Below, in pieces: positions 9,901-18,066 of a stretch of 33,980 nucleotides of DNA; the stretch's first letter is position 1; each line of letters opens with the position of its first letter. This DNA is from SZUA-287 sp036397975. Lineage in GTDB: Bacteria; Bacteroidota; Ignavibacteria; UBA10030; UBA6906. Both the position numbers and the translations under genes were made by a program. The DNA is taken from positions 1-33,980 of the forward strand of contig DASWHW010000008.1 in assembly GCA_036397975.1 (NCBI GenBank), given 5' to 3'. Under the pieces are notes generated by a model, which made no database searches, was not told where the DNA came from, and saw only the letters and a list, made by a program, of their open reading frames with translations.

Positions 9901-10054
9901 CATTCCCGAGCTGATTGTGTGAGATGTGACCGGAAAGAAGCAATTGGAGCAGCTTTCGAGTCAGGTTCAAGGTTTTTCCTGATCCCGCAGATGCGTCAAC
10001 GACCATAACGGAGGGAAACTCAAGAAGAGTGTCCCGTATGAGGATTTCTTTCAT
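6989..10054 (-). CDS. addA: AddA-like UvrD-family helicase-nuclease
   Basis: A 1021-residue superfamily 1A helicase with a C-terminal nuclease, the motor and 5'-strand nuclease of AddAB. The Walker A motif is DASAGSGKT (residues 20-28), and the Walker B/motif II is LIDEFQDTS. GDTKQSIFGFRGAD (motif III) and NYRSGG (motif IV) follow, and motifs V-VI include TVHKAKGLGFP and LYVALTRGEKEL. The C-terminal nuclease shows a RMDRV segment, Asp973 and Lys975 in VVDFKTGK, and QLQTYARL. All catalytic residues appear intact. It is the first gene of the addA-addB-udk block. The upstream 156-base gap to the divergent metallopeptidase gene presumably holds its promoter, although I cannot name a convincing -35/-10 pair. 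Confidence 0.93.
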   Translation of the reverse strand: MKEILIRDTLLEFPSVMVVDASAGSGKTLNLTRKLLQLLLSGHISHNQLGNVLAVTFTNNATREMRQRVLGELKKIVLEEPESLRTMRNLLDGDTAELSSRANALLETILQNFGDLQIRTIDSFLVGILRSSAMTYGFSPDVEILLGDYRLVEKAFDQYFRIQTRSEKGKESIQDLVELISENRRSNQSFVWDPYSHLAREMKRLIRDLASEMSEPVIQDASGRQHEIREKITLLFKRIDDIINEGSWQTTKNFDSISALGMKGDILGLVGRAALSSVLLKNQKDSGDLPSTRKTIANLCEQINTLVSEFALLHAHQFYLPYLRATELISRTLDGVKREEGAIFIEDVNKLLLSRIVREQVPEIYFRLGETIYHYLIDEFQDTSPIQWRNLEPLIENSLAEGGTLFVVGDTKQSIFGFRGADWRVMRTLETTKYFPSAQSYETPSLTTNYRSGGVILAFVRELFHERIAQHVDHEILSASGLSDFVQDPPTGKEEDGYVMVQLVTREEPEEDPERIVLEKILDQIRERRYAYRDIAIITPENENVVRVSAWLNERGIPFLSHSSLDVRKRKVVGEILALLHFLDSPIDDHSLSTFLLGEIFRGFCASKVSQEELRKFVFHSSRHSDSPLYKNFQESYPSLWETAFRRLLTVVGYLPTYDLVCEVLKTFRVFALIHEEEASFAKFADVVRSFEGEGSNTLKQFLSFAEEDADSGRWNIDIPEEIDAVTLMTVHKAKGLGFPVTIVLLYDGNIPVRNMVMHERDGHPTLLRVTAELRKKHADIEAVYAEERLKAEVDALNKLYVALTRGEKELHIVAVHDGEPKVPTKYFPASGTVLGIPAHITPVSSAHQSFPLNHSTKQASTDVAASEGLHSEERRRGEAVHALLACVETIGTDADVDLRKAMETLADKWPVNVLEEARNAVAGLLAERSTRFLFAPGPGRVIWNEKEFVSAQGHLFRMDRVVVDPEKVVVVDFKTGKTEHEESYRMQLQTYARLVGECLPEKQVEAYLAYVDRCEIRRVV

Positions 10055-10210
10055 GAAATCAATGTTGGGATGCGGTTCGGAAGCGGGTAACCCACTCTGC
10101 GTTTGGCAGTAGCAATTCTACAATTAGCAAAATGGTGGCGTTACTGACCGCTGTCAGGGGTTCGTTCGCCGAAAAAGGACGTCCCTCCACACATGGTATG
10201 CAAATTGCCG

Positions 10211-10759
10211 ATGAGTATCTACAGAATGGGGCTCGCGGGAAAAAATATCAACGCGTTATTGGGGGGACTTCTCTTTGTTCATGCAAGCGTCTCCGCCCAA
10301 CCACATGTTCCCGGGAGTTTCTCGACCGGATGGGGTGTTCACATCCATGCCTACGATGGGCGGGAACATAAGTCGGAAGAGCATTACGAAAACCTTTGCC
10401 GGGTGGTGATGGATGAATTCGGGATTACCAATGACTCGGTCAGCGTTAATCTCATTTTTGTGGACAGTGAACTGAAGGACAAACTGAACCACAATAATCC
10501 GGATCGGTTCTACTCACCATCATGGGTGGGGGTGTTCATCAAGCCGACGCTGATCTTCATGTTGGGTGAGGAAGAGTCCGACGACACGTTTTTGCACGAA
10601 TTCATGCATTCTCTCCATTATCGGGGACTGCTCTTTTCAAATGTGGATGAGTCAGATGTGCACCAACTCATTCACGTCAACGAAGGGTTACTGATGGGAA
10701 GTCGTTCCTACCTGGAGTACCTTAAGACTAAGCAAGAGCCCTCAACGAAGCAACACTAG
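10211..10759 (+). CDS. small secreted gluzincin-like putative metallopeptidase
   Basis: A protein of about 182 residues that I do not recognise as a named family. It begins with a likely signal peptide: a hydrophobic stretch ALLGGLLFVHASVSAQ with a possible cleavage after VSA. Its core has HEFMH (bases 10595-10609, His129 and His133 from the chosen start), the HExxH zinc motif. Twenty-four residues further on comes VNEGLL, in which Glu158 sits as in the NEG motif of gluzincin peptidases. This suggests an active zinc peptidase in the periplasm or outside. Possible starts are ATG 10193, 10211 and 10226, none with a clear ribosome site; 10211 gives the best signal peptide. The 3' end overlaps the convergent T9SS gene by 18 bases. 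Confidence 0.7.
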   Translation: MSIYRMGLAGKNINALLGGLLFVHASVSAQPHVPGSFSTGWGVHIHAYDGREHKSEEHYENLCRVVMDEFGITNDSVSVNLIFVDSELKDKLNHNNPDRFYSPSWVGVFIKPTLIFMLGEEESDDTFLHEFMHSLHYRGLLFSNVDESDVHQLIHVNEGLLMGSRSYLEYLKTKQEPSTKQH

Positions 10760-13700
10760 CTTGCGCGCGGAAACAAATTCTCCGGTGCGCAACCGATAGA
10801 GATATACTCCAGTCGACGCCGGCGTACCGTTGTCGTCAAGGCCATTCCATTCCACCATATGCGTTCCAGGACTTCGTTCACCATCGACGAGGGTAGCGAT
10901 TCTCCTCCCGAGAAGATCGAACACCTCGAGCGTGACATAGGTCTTCTTCGCCAGCTGGAAGCGAATGTTTGTTGAAGGATTGAAGGGGTTCGGATAGTTT
11001 TGTTCAAGCGCATAAGAAATCGGAGCCAGTGGTACTCCGTCTGCATTCTGTCGGGCATACTCCTCCGTCCCGATGATGACGGTAAAGCGGCGAACAGCCC
11101 CGGAAGCAGGGACGGTTGCGCTAAAATCACGTGTGGGGTCGGCGATTGATTCCTCGTTATCTCTGTCGATAACAAATATCTGGAAGCCATCGGGAATGAC
11201 GCCATGGTCAGTCATCTGACATGTGATGGGCCGCCCGACCATACTCGACCGTACCTCGATATCCCAACGAGCACCGCTCGACGAGAACGGCTTGAAGTTG
11301 GCAAGATACCTCCTGCTGTCATCAACCACCGAGATTACCAACTCTTGGTGAATTGCGGGGGGCTCCCTCAAGTCCTTTCTGTCCTCTTGCTCCTCAGCTC
11401 CCTGAATAAATCCAACATAATTATACGTATCCACAAATTCAGTTCCCGGAATGCGTCCCGCGAATTGAACAGCATAATCAGTCATTGAAAAAATCTTTCC
11501 GAGAACCGGAGGAGATTGAACTGCCGGAACGGTGAGGTTCACCGTTGATGCCCCGGGATTGTACGCGAAATATCCTTGCCAAGGCTGCATGAGCTGAACG
11601 CCGGGAACATATTGGTCGCCGTCATATCCGATGAGTCCGTTGAGAAGGGACGAGTTCGTTACGCTATCCCACGCAACAGGAAACGCAAACGGATTGCTGA
11701 TCTGGCTGAAACCAGGCGGCACGTTGATGGCGTAACCACTGCGGCTATCGGTCGAGAGACCATTCTGTGCTGAAAATGGAGCACCGGAAGCTGTGATCAA
11801 CCAAAAGGAATTTCCTCCGCGAAAGTCTGCTTGAATCTGTTGGTATTCACTGTACGCGGCGTTTTCCCAACGGAACAATCGCCAAACACTTGTTTGATAT
11901 GGACCGTAGTCATCAACGAGAACCGCTGCCGACTGAGGGTTGTTCAACTCAAGAGGCGCTGAGACCATCTGATACTTTGATGGTCTCGCGGGGAGTGCCG
12001 CTATGGCGGCGTTTACTCTTATGCGAAGAATCGCCGGATTGAGTGCCGGGTTCACATCCGGGAAAGTAAGCAACTGGGGCACGCCGCTGCTGTCTCCACG
12101 AAGTGCAAGATAGAATTCGACCCCACGAATGTTGACATATTGTGAGGGGATTGTAACATCAAGTGTATTACCTGACCTCTGGAAATTCGTCACTTGATAG
12201 GATGTTTGTCCGCCATTGCGGAAGTAGAGCGAATCGGAAGTCAGCGTGAAATTCGCAGGAAGTGTCACTCTAAGACCCAATGCATTGCCGATCGTCGTAT
12301 CACCGACGACCAATGGTTGAATCGGAGATCCAATCGCATTCCCAATCAGCGGAACAAAGTCCGGGCTCGATAGTGCATTACTGACTAGCATGAGTCTCGA
12401 TGACTTGGGACCGATGGAGGTCGGTTCAAACTCAAGCTGAAATTGAATTGAATCGCCTGGAGTAACCGGTGGAAATGGACCCGTTCCTCCCGCAATTCTG
12501 AATTCAGTAGAATCCAACCCACTGATTGCCACGGAGGTAACGCGGAGATCCAACGTACCGATATTCACTGCGGAGATCGGAGCACCAATGCGGCTTCCGA
12601 CCTGCAAATTGCCAAACATGACAGTCACTGGAGAGAACAAGACTTGCGGACTTGCTCCTGTGCCGCTTACCAAGACACTATCAGTTCCGGATGGCCCGTT
12701 ATGTGCGAATACGATTGACCCTACAAAGATATCCGGCGAGGGGGGAGTAAAAGAAACCACGAACGGTACTGTCGTCGCAGGGGCAATGGTGATTGAGCTC
12801 GGACTGACTGAAAATTCCGCGCCTGTTGGGGTTACCGAACTGATATCGAGAGGAGACGCCCCGGTATTCGTCACCCGGACGGTATCGGACTTCGTCGAAT
12901 CAACCTGGACAACGCCAAATGCAATGAAAGGGGGAATCGCGGTGAACCCAGCCGTTGCTCCAATTCCCTGGACAAGGTACGCTGAAGGAGAACCTGTACC
13001 ATCATGATTGAAAAGGAGATATTCAACATACGGCGTTGCGGTAAGCGGGGAGAATTGAATCGTAAATGTCGCACTGTCTCCGGGGGCAATGCTCGCATTG
13101 ACGGGGTTGATACTGAACGGGGTAGGAGAAATGATAGAACTGATCGTCAGCAATGCGGAGCCCTGATTGCGAACAACCATGTTCAATTGGCTTGATGAGC
13201 CCACCGCCACAGGACCAAAATTCAGTGAATCAGGCGATGCAATGAACGATGCCCCACCGATCGTAAATGTTCCATCGCTCTCATCCCGAATGGACGGGTT
13301 CGAGGTGCTGCTGACTCGCACGTAGGCATCCAGCGTTGCCGGTCCGTTCACTCGCCATGGATATACGCCGCTATTCGGATTGTTGATGACAATCGGCGTG
13401 TACGTCAACCCATCATCGAAAGTGATATCTATGTTCACGTTACCCGGAACATTGTTTGAAGACCATGTGATCTGTTGAGTCGTGCCTTGAAGCCATACCT
13501 CACCGCCGTTAGGGCTGATCACGGAAATAGAGGGAACCAATGATTGGTCCGCCAGTCCCGCAAATCCGGACCGCACCTGAAAACCAAACGTAGAGATTGA
13601 ACCACCAACATAAAAGAACTGACCTCCAATATACACAATACTGTCCTGTCGGATGAGCTCATTCACCGGAAGGTCCGTAAAAGGAGCCCATTGGCTCAAT

Positions 13701-15658
13701 GACCTTGCCGGCATGTCAAATGCCACCAGATTCAATCTTGGTTGTAGGTCAACCTCAGAAAAATCTCCACCGACATAGAGGTTCGTGCCCGAAAGAGCCA
13801 TCGTGGAGATTTTCTCCTCTCCTGACACAAAGAAGGAAGGAGACCAGGGCTGGATTGTTCCGCCAGTATCTATCTCAGCCAACAATGTTCGAGGAAAGTT
13901 TCCCACCATATTGAAAGACCCGCCGACAAAAACTGATGATCCATTCGCAATGATAGAGTTCACAGGTTGGTCAGGGGAAGGATTCCACGGAAGAACAGCG
14001 CCGTCTGTCAGAGTAACAGCCGCAAGGAAATTGCGGACAGCGCCTCCCAAAACATCAAAATTACCACCGAGGTATGCTCTGCTACCTTGAATTTCAATTC
14101 CATTGACAACGCCCGTAACATTCGGATCCCATAGAGTCGGAAGAGCTGTTGACAGATCTATACCTGCGGCAGAATTCCGCTGGGCTTGCCCAACCTGGGA
14201 AAAGTCTCCCCCCACAAGAAGCTGAGAACCGAACGGCTTCATTGCATACACAGAGTATCCAAAAAGAAGCGGATTCCATGCCGTGGTGACACCTGTTGTG
14301 GCATTGACCGCGCCTAGAAGACTTCTCTGGATGCCACCAAGAGTGGAAAAGGCACCTCCGACGTACACCGTGTTGTTGATAACGAGGAGATCTTGTACAG
14401 GTCCATCCGCACCCGGATTCCAGTTGGTTGCAATTCCAGTGTTCGCATTGAATGCTGCCAGCCGTTCACGGTCAACACCATTCACACTTGTGAAAAATCC
14501 TCCAGCATACAGCGTGGAACCAGAGAGAACGGACCTATAAACGGCGGAGTTACAATTAGGGTTCCATCCATCCGCAACGCCAGAACTAATATCCACTCGC
14601 GCGAGTCCGTTCCTTGTTACTCCAGCTACTGTAGTGAATTCGCCGCTCAGATAAATTGAGGTTCCTGACAGTTCAAGATCATGAACAACTTGATCGGGAG
14701 AGGGATTCCATGGGAGGACACTCCCGCTACTCTCGGTAACACTTGCCAAATTTGATCTCGGAACCTGTCCGATCGTTAAAAAATCACCTCCAAGGAACAC
14801 AGTCCCCGAGGATACGATAATGTCCGCGACGGCACCGTCAGCCATTGGATTCCACGGTGTTACGGATCCCCCAATCGTCACGGCTGCCAGGTTCTGGCGA
14901 ATAGTTCTATCGATCATATCAAAGCCACCTCCGACATAGAGCAGCTGTCCGGAAACGGTGAGAACGTTAACAATCCCGTTAACAGGTCTATCCCATCCGG
15001 TTGGAAGGCCGCCGGTTTTGGTCACTTCCACAAGACTCTGATATGGACTTGCAGAAACGGAATCGAAAAACCCTCCGAGGAACACCGTTGTCGGCGTAAC
15101 AGCCATTGCGAAGATGAACCCGTTCACATCAGGGTTCCAAGGCTGCACCTGACCCGTTGAGGCGGAAAGAGCACCACAGGAGCGACGCGGCTGTCCCCCG
15201 AGCGTTGTAAATTGTCCTCCAACGTAGAGGGTCGTGCCATCCAGAAGCAATGAATAGACAACACCATCTGGGGCTGGATTCCAGTTCGGATCAACTGTTT
15301 TATCTGGTCGGATATGCGCCAAATTGAAAATGGGGACTGCGCTAACACCGAAAAATGCACCTCCGATAAACCACCCGCCCGCACCGTCTGAGGCAACCGC
15401 AAGGATAATCCCGTTGACTTTTGGATATTGTGGATCATACTGTGCAGTGGTAGTATTCAATGCAACACCGGGTCCGGTACTCGGGCCTACATTGAAAAAG
15501 TCACCGCCAACATAAATGGTGTCACCGACACGCTGAATTGCATTCACCGGGCCATTGGTCGTCCACAAATTATCGATAATCGTCTGGGAAGAAACGGACG
15601 AAACAAAAGTCATCAGGATAAGAACGGTTGCTTTCATTGAGAGATGGTTGGTTTTCAT
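10742..15658 (-). CDS. giant T9SS-exported protein with beta-propeller repeats and ASH domains
   Basis: A 1638-residue secreted protein. A signal peptide (ending near VSSVSSQ) is followed by about 14 repeats of roughly 45-50 residues. Each has a PWNP-type loop, a hydrophobic strand, a VYVGGDF-like motif and an R-x-x-LAAV-like segment; these resemble delta-60/beta-propeller repeats. Next comes an Ig-like segment (SPNGGEVW...ITWSS, from about residue 695). Three ASH/choice-of-anchor-D-like domains follow, each opening with a FG-x-V-x-V-x-S-type strand. The end is a long beta-rich region and a typical type IX sorting domain (NYPNPFNPST, VFDLLGRR, STGVYLYRL, final KLVLLR). It should be exported through the Sec and T9SS pathways to the cell surface. 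It is the last gene of the large operon, 4 bases after an outer-membrane barrel gene. Its ligand or activity is unknown. Confidence 0.92.
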   Translation of the reverse strand: MKTNHLSMKATVLILMTFVSSVSSQTIIDNLWTTNGPVNAIQRVGDTIYVGGDFFNVGPSTGPGVALNTTTAQYDPQYPKVNGIILAVASDGAGGWFIGGAFFGVSAVPIFNLAHIRPDKTVDPNWNPAPDGVVYSLLLDGTTLYVGGQFTTLGGQPRRSCGALSASTGQVQPWNPDVNGFIFAMAVTPTTVFLGGFFDSVSASPYQSLVEVTKTGGLPTGWDRPVNGIVNVLTVSGQLLYVGGGFDMIDRTIRQNLAAVTIGGSVTPWNPMADGAVADIIVSSGTVFLGGDFLTIGQVPRSNLASVTESSGSVLPWNPSPDQVVHDLELSGTSIYLSGEFTTVAGVTRNGLARVDISSGVADGWNPNCNSAVYRSVLSGSTLYAGGFFTSVNGVDRERLAAFNANTGIATNWNPGADGPVQDLLVINNTVYVGGAFSTLGGIQRSLLGAVNATTGVTTAWNPLLFGYSVYAMKPFGSQLLVGGDFSQVGQAQRNSAAGIDLSTALPTLWDPNVTGVVNGIEIQGSRAYLGGNFDVLGGAVRNFLAAVTLTDGAVLPWNPSPDQPVNSIIANGSSVFVGGSFNMVGNFPRTLLAEIDTGGTIQPWSPSFFVSGEEKISTMALSGTNLYVGGDFSEVDLQPRLNLVAFDMPARSLSQWAPFTDLPVNELIRQDSIVYIGGQFFYVGGSISTFGFQVRSGFAGLADQSLVPSISVISPNGGEVWLQGTTQQITWSSNNVPGNVNIDITFDDGLTYTPIVINNPNSGVYPWRVNGPATLDAYVRVSSTSNPSIRDESDGTFTIGGASFIASPDSLNFGPVAVGSSSQLNMVVRNQGSALLTISSIISPTPFSINPVNASIAPGDSATFTIQFSPLTATPYVEYLLFNHDGTGSPSAYLVQGIGATAGFTAIPPFIAFGVVQVDSTKSDTVRVTNTGASPLDISSVTPTGAEFSVSPSSITIAPATTVPFVVSFTPPSPDIFVGSIVFAHNGPSGTDSVLVSGTGASPQVLFSPVTVMFGNLQVGSRIGAPISAVNIGTLDLRVTSVAISGLDSTEFRIAGGTGPFPPVTPGDSIQFQLEFEPTSIGPKSSRLMLVSNALSSPDFVPLIGNAIGSPIQPLVVGDTTIGNALGLRVTLPANFTLTSDSLYFRNGGQTSYQVTNFQRSGNTLDVTIPSQYVNIRGVEFYLALRGDSSGVPQLLTFPDVNPALNPAILRIRVNAAIAALPARPSKYQMVSAPLELNNPQSAAVLVDDYGPYQTSVWRLFRWENAAYSEYQQIQADFRGGNSFWLITASGAPFSAQNGLSTDSRSGYAINVPPGFSQISNPFAFPVAWDSVTNSSLLNGLIGYDGDQYVPGVQLMQPWQGYFAYNPGASTVNLTVPAVQSPPVLGKIFSMTDYAVQFAGRIPGTEFVDTYNYVGFIQGAEEQEDRKDLREPPAIHQELVISVVDDSRRYLANFKPFSSSGARWDIEVRSSMVGRPITCQMTDHGVIPDGFQIFVIDRDNEESIADPTRDFSATVPASGAVRRFTVIIGTEEYARQNADGVPLAPISYALEQNYPNPFNPSTNIRFQLAKKTYVTLEVFDLLGRRIATLVDGERSPGTHMVEWNGLDDNGTPASTGVYLYRLRTGEFVSARKLVLLR
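13601..15583 (-). repeat. about 14 divergent propeller-type repeats within the T9SS protein gene
   Basis: The coded protein repeats a unit with a GG-x-F core (for example LYVGGQFTTLGG, VFLGGDFLTIG, AYLGGNFDVLGG, VYIGGQFFYVGG) every 45-50 residues. I counted 14 such cores. The repeats are visible in the protein but diverged at DNA level, so they are old rather than recent duplications. Confidence 0.8.
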
Positions 15659-15662
15659 AATT

Positions 15663-16751
15663 TTAGAAATCCGTCATAAGACCGATACTAACTTCAAATC
15701 CGCCGATCTGCTCGCTGAGCCGGCTCGACGGTGTTATAAACATAGTGGAACCAACATCATATCCGAGACGAAAAGGCATTCTGACCGATGGGGACAACTG
15801 AAAAGTCGGGGATAATTTAAATCCGAACAATTTGGCGCCCGAGAGTCCGGCGTCCGTTTCTTCAAAGAATCTTGCTGTTGCGAGTAAACCAAGGGAAAAC
15901 GTTCTGCTTGCCGCAATAGTGTAACCCGCGTGGATTTCTGTCCTGTTGGGTTCGACGCGGGTTGGGAAATCTCCCTTCCCCTTGGAACGAAATCGCGCAT
16001 ACAACCGAAGCTCATCGTTCTTGAAGAACTTCTTATACTGACCGTTGATCGAGACGGCGGCGCCTGGAGCGAACACATCCGCTCCGTCTAGCTGGTCCGT
16101 CCCGTACGTGGTAAAGACAACATCCAGAGCAATGCTTGATGACTCATTCAATCTCAAATCCGCACCGCCAGTGAAGACTATTTCGTCACCGGGGTTGTAC
16201 TCGCCAACGTCCTTTTGCGGCTTATATGAACCCTTGTACTGATATGCGCCCGCGAAGCCGACAACGACGTTTCTGCTTGCTTCATAGACCCAGGCAACTC
16301 CCGGGTTAATGGTAAATCCCTGTCCCCATGCAGGAACACGATAGTCGAATACCGGATTGCTGACCAGTGCGGCTGTCTCAAATTCTTCCGCTGTGAGTTC
16401 GGTCTTTCCCGTTGGGATGTTCACGCCAACGCTCACTGACATATGGGTTCGTTCGATTTGTGCTGCAACACCCACCTGCACGTCCGACCATCCACTAACC
16501 TTATTGAAATCACCATACGTGGTAGCCTGGGCTGTTTGAAGTGAAAAATTCAATATTCGCGAAGCAGGATACTTTACGGAAAACACCGTTCCCACCTCCG
16601 TGATCCGTTTGTCCTGGTCCTGAAATGACCATGACCGAAAAAGCGGACGTACCGTTATCGATCCCTGTTTCGATAATATGTACGATTCCTCCTGCCCGAT
16701 TGCAGGAAGGGTAAAGATGAGAAAACCAATTATGGAAAGGATCTGTCTCAT
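15663..16751 (-). CDS. outer-membrane beta-barrel protein, copy B
   Basis: A 362-residue protein with a cleavable signal peptide (ending near LPAIGQ). The rest is made of alternating amphipathic strands and ends in Phe, as outer-membrane barrels do. It has no named family I can assert; the GVNIPTGK turn and overall strand pattern recall transporter-like barrels of the FadL/MetA-pathway sort. It is clearly paralogous to the barrel at 18065-19183. Shared segments include SY-x-x-S-x-QG near the N terminus, GVN-x-PTGK, SNP-x-x-x-x-R-x-P-x-x-GQG, INPG-x-AWV, YQYK and Y-x-PGDE. It begins 5 bases after the copy B lipoprotein gene. The two probably act together at the outer membrane. Confidence 0.82.
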   Translation of the reverse strand: MRQILSIIGFLIFTLPAIGQEESYILSKQGSITVRPLFRSWSFQDQDKRITEVGTVFSVKYPASRILNFSLQTAQATTYGDFNKVSGWSDVQVGVAAQIERTHMSVSVGVNIPTGKTELTAEEFETAALVSNPVFDYRVPAWGQGFTINPGVAWVYEASRNVVVGFAGAYQYKGSYKPQKDVGEYNPGDEIVFTGGADLRLNESSSIALDVVFTTYGTDQLDGADVFAPGAAVSINGQYKKFFKNDELRLYARFRSKGKGDFPTRVEPNRTEIHAGYTIAASRTFSLGLLATARFFEETDAGLSGAKLFGFKLSPTFQLSPSVRMPFRLGYDVGSTMFITPSSRLSEQIGGFEVSIGLMTDF

Positions 16752-16756
16752 CGCCG

Positions 16757-18058
16757 TTATGGTTGTGGAGGTTTCGGCGCTTCCGGGAGAAGCTCGCCGT
16801 TGACAGATTCAGTCGGCTTTCTGCTATCCGGTCCGGGAATGAAGCTCGAACCGATTCCCATTTGGAGATTATTCAGTCTATCAGTCATAAGGCTTCCCGC
16901 ACCGCGAAGATCCTTTTCCGGTGGTGGTTCAATCGCTTCCGCACCTGACATCGCTTTCTCCTTCGTCCCCGCAATTTTGATCGCCTCGGCTTTTTCCCTG
17001 CGCCCGGAGGCACGCTCGAACGTCGGATCAATCGCTACCGCCTGACCATAGAATGAAGAGGCGCCGTCAAAATCACCGAGCGCTTCCCTTTCCAATCCCA
17101 TTGAGTATGCGAGGAAGGCCTGAAGATTTCCAGTCGGTCTCCTTTGGATCTGCTCACGTTCGTCGCGCGTAAGCGAAATCCCCATTTCTTTCACCAAACG
17201 AAAGACGAGGTCTTTCTCCAGTTGAAACAGATTGTCCAAGGCATCCGATTGGGTTGCCGTTTCGGATCTCTCGGCGGTTCCTGCCCGAACCGAGGCGATA
17301 TCGACCCGGACGTCGAGCGCATCGGTAACAGTGAGCGAGCCTCCGATGATGCGTTCTGCAGAAAGGAGTTTCCCCATTCGCGGAGCCGTTGATGGATCAA
17401 CCGCGCCGGAAGCTCCCAACTTGATTTCCTGGAGAAGAGCCTCCACCCGTAGACGTTCAACAAGCTTCAATGCTTCCACATATCCCAGATCGACCGTTAG
17501 CATTTCACTCATCCCATAGCCCAAAGGCTGGTACTTCGGATCGGTGCCATGATATGTAAGTGGAAAAATCGCAGCAGTCCTCACAGTCGCGTTGTAGCTA
17601 AGCGCCCCCTCTTGGGCAAGCAGAGACCGCATTTGTTTTTGCAAAACCTCGCGCGTAAGGCCTTCGAATCTTCCTTCCAACAATGTCCGATACGGGGAGG
17701 TCTCCGCGACATCTACATACTGTCGATACCGCGCGAGCGCTTCTTCATCTTTTCCTTTTCCCTCAAGGGACATCCCCAGATAAAAAATTGCCTTCGTGTC
17801 ATTGTTTGTTATCACGAGCGCTTTCTGGAGAAAGTCCGCCGCTTCATCGTAGCGCTTTACCATGAAGTGCAGCACGCCGAGGTCTCGCAGACTCTCAGCA
17901 TCGCGCGGGTTTTCCACCAGACGCGCTCGAAGCTGCTCCACCGTCCCTGCATAGTCGTCGATTTTTTCAACAACTTGAACACTTGCACAGGCAGATACCA
18001 GCAGCGCAAGAACAAATGCGGCTATGAACAGGCTATATGATCTACCGTCAGATTTCAC
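16757..18058 (-). CDS. CsgG-domain/TPR lipoprotein, copy B
   Basis: A 433-residue predicted lipoprotein with lipobox LVSAC (Cys24). TPR-like helices cover about residues 35-120 (DAESLRDLGV and following). A CsgG-like domain covers about 155-290, with IFPLTYHG, GMSEMLTVDL, KLVERLRVEALLQE and RMGKLLSAERIIGGSL. One more TPR lies near 315-350, and a Pro-rich tail ends the protein. CsgG-family proteins form or assist outer-membrane assemblies such as the curli secretion channel; the exact role here is unknown. The start is GTG, backed by AGGA four bases upstream that overlaps the stop codon of the preceding barrel gene. It is paralogous to the gene at 19180-20493. Confidence 0.88.
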   Translation of the reverse strand: MKSDGRSYSLFIAAFVLALLVSACASVQVVEKIDDYAGTVEQLRARLVENPRDAESLRDLGVLHFMVKRYDEAADFLQKALVITNNDTKAIFYLGMSLEGKGKDEEALARYRQYVDVAETSPYRTLLEGRFEGLTREVLQKQMRSLLAQEGALSYNATVRTAAIFPLTYHGTDPKYQPLGYGMSEMLTVDLGYVEALKLVERLRVEALLQEIKLGASGAVDPSTAPRMGKLLSAERIIGGSLTVTDALDVRVDIASVRAGTAERSETATQSDALDNLFQLEKDLVFRLVKEMGISLTRDEREQIQRRPTGNLQAFLAYSMGLEREALGDFDGASSFYGQAVAIDPTFERASGRREKAEAIKIAGTKEKAMSGAEAIEPPPEKDLRGAGSLMTDRLNNLQMGIGSSFIPGPDSRKPTESVNGELLPEAPKPPQP

Positions 18059-18062
18059 TATA

Positions 18063-18066
18063 TCCT
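18063..18066 (-). promoter_or_regulatory. Shine-Dalgarno AGGA overlapping the upstream stop codon
   Basis: On the - strand the barrel gene ends TAG, and the AGGA ribosome site starts inside that stop, four bases before the GTG start at 18058. This decides the GTG start and suggests coupled translation. Confidence 0.55.

Noticed and set aside
10144..10157. Short perfect inverted repeat CTGAC-CGCT-GTCAG between addA and the metallopeptidase gene
   Set aside because: A 5-base stem with a 4-base loop is expected by chance at this frequency; it could be an operator, but there is nothing else to support it.
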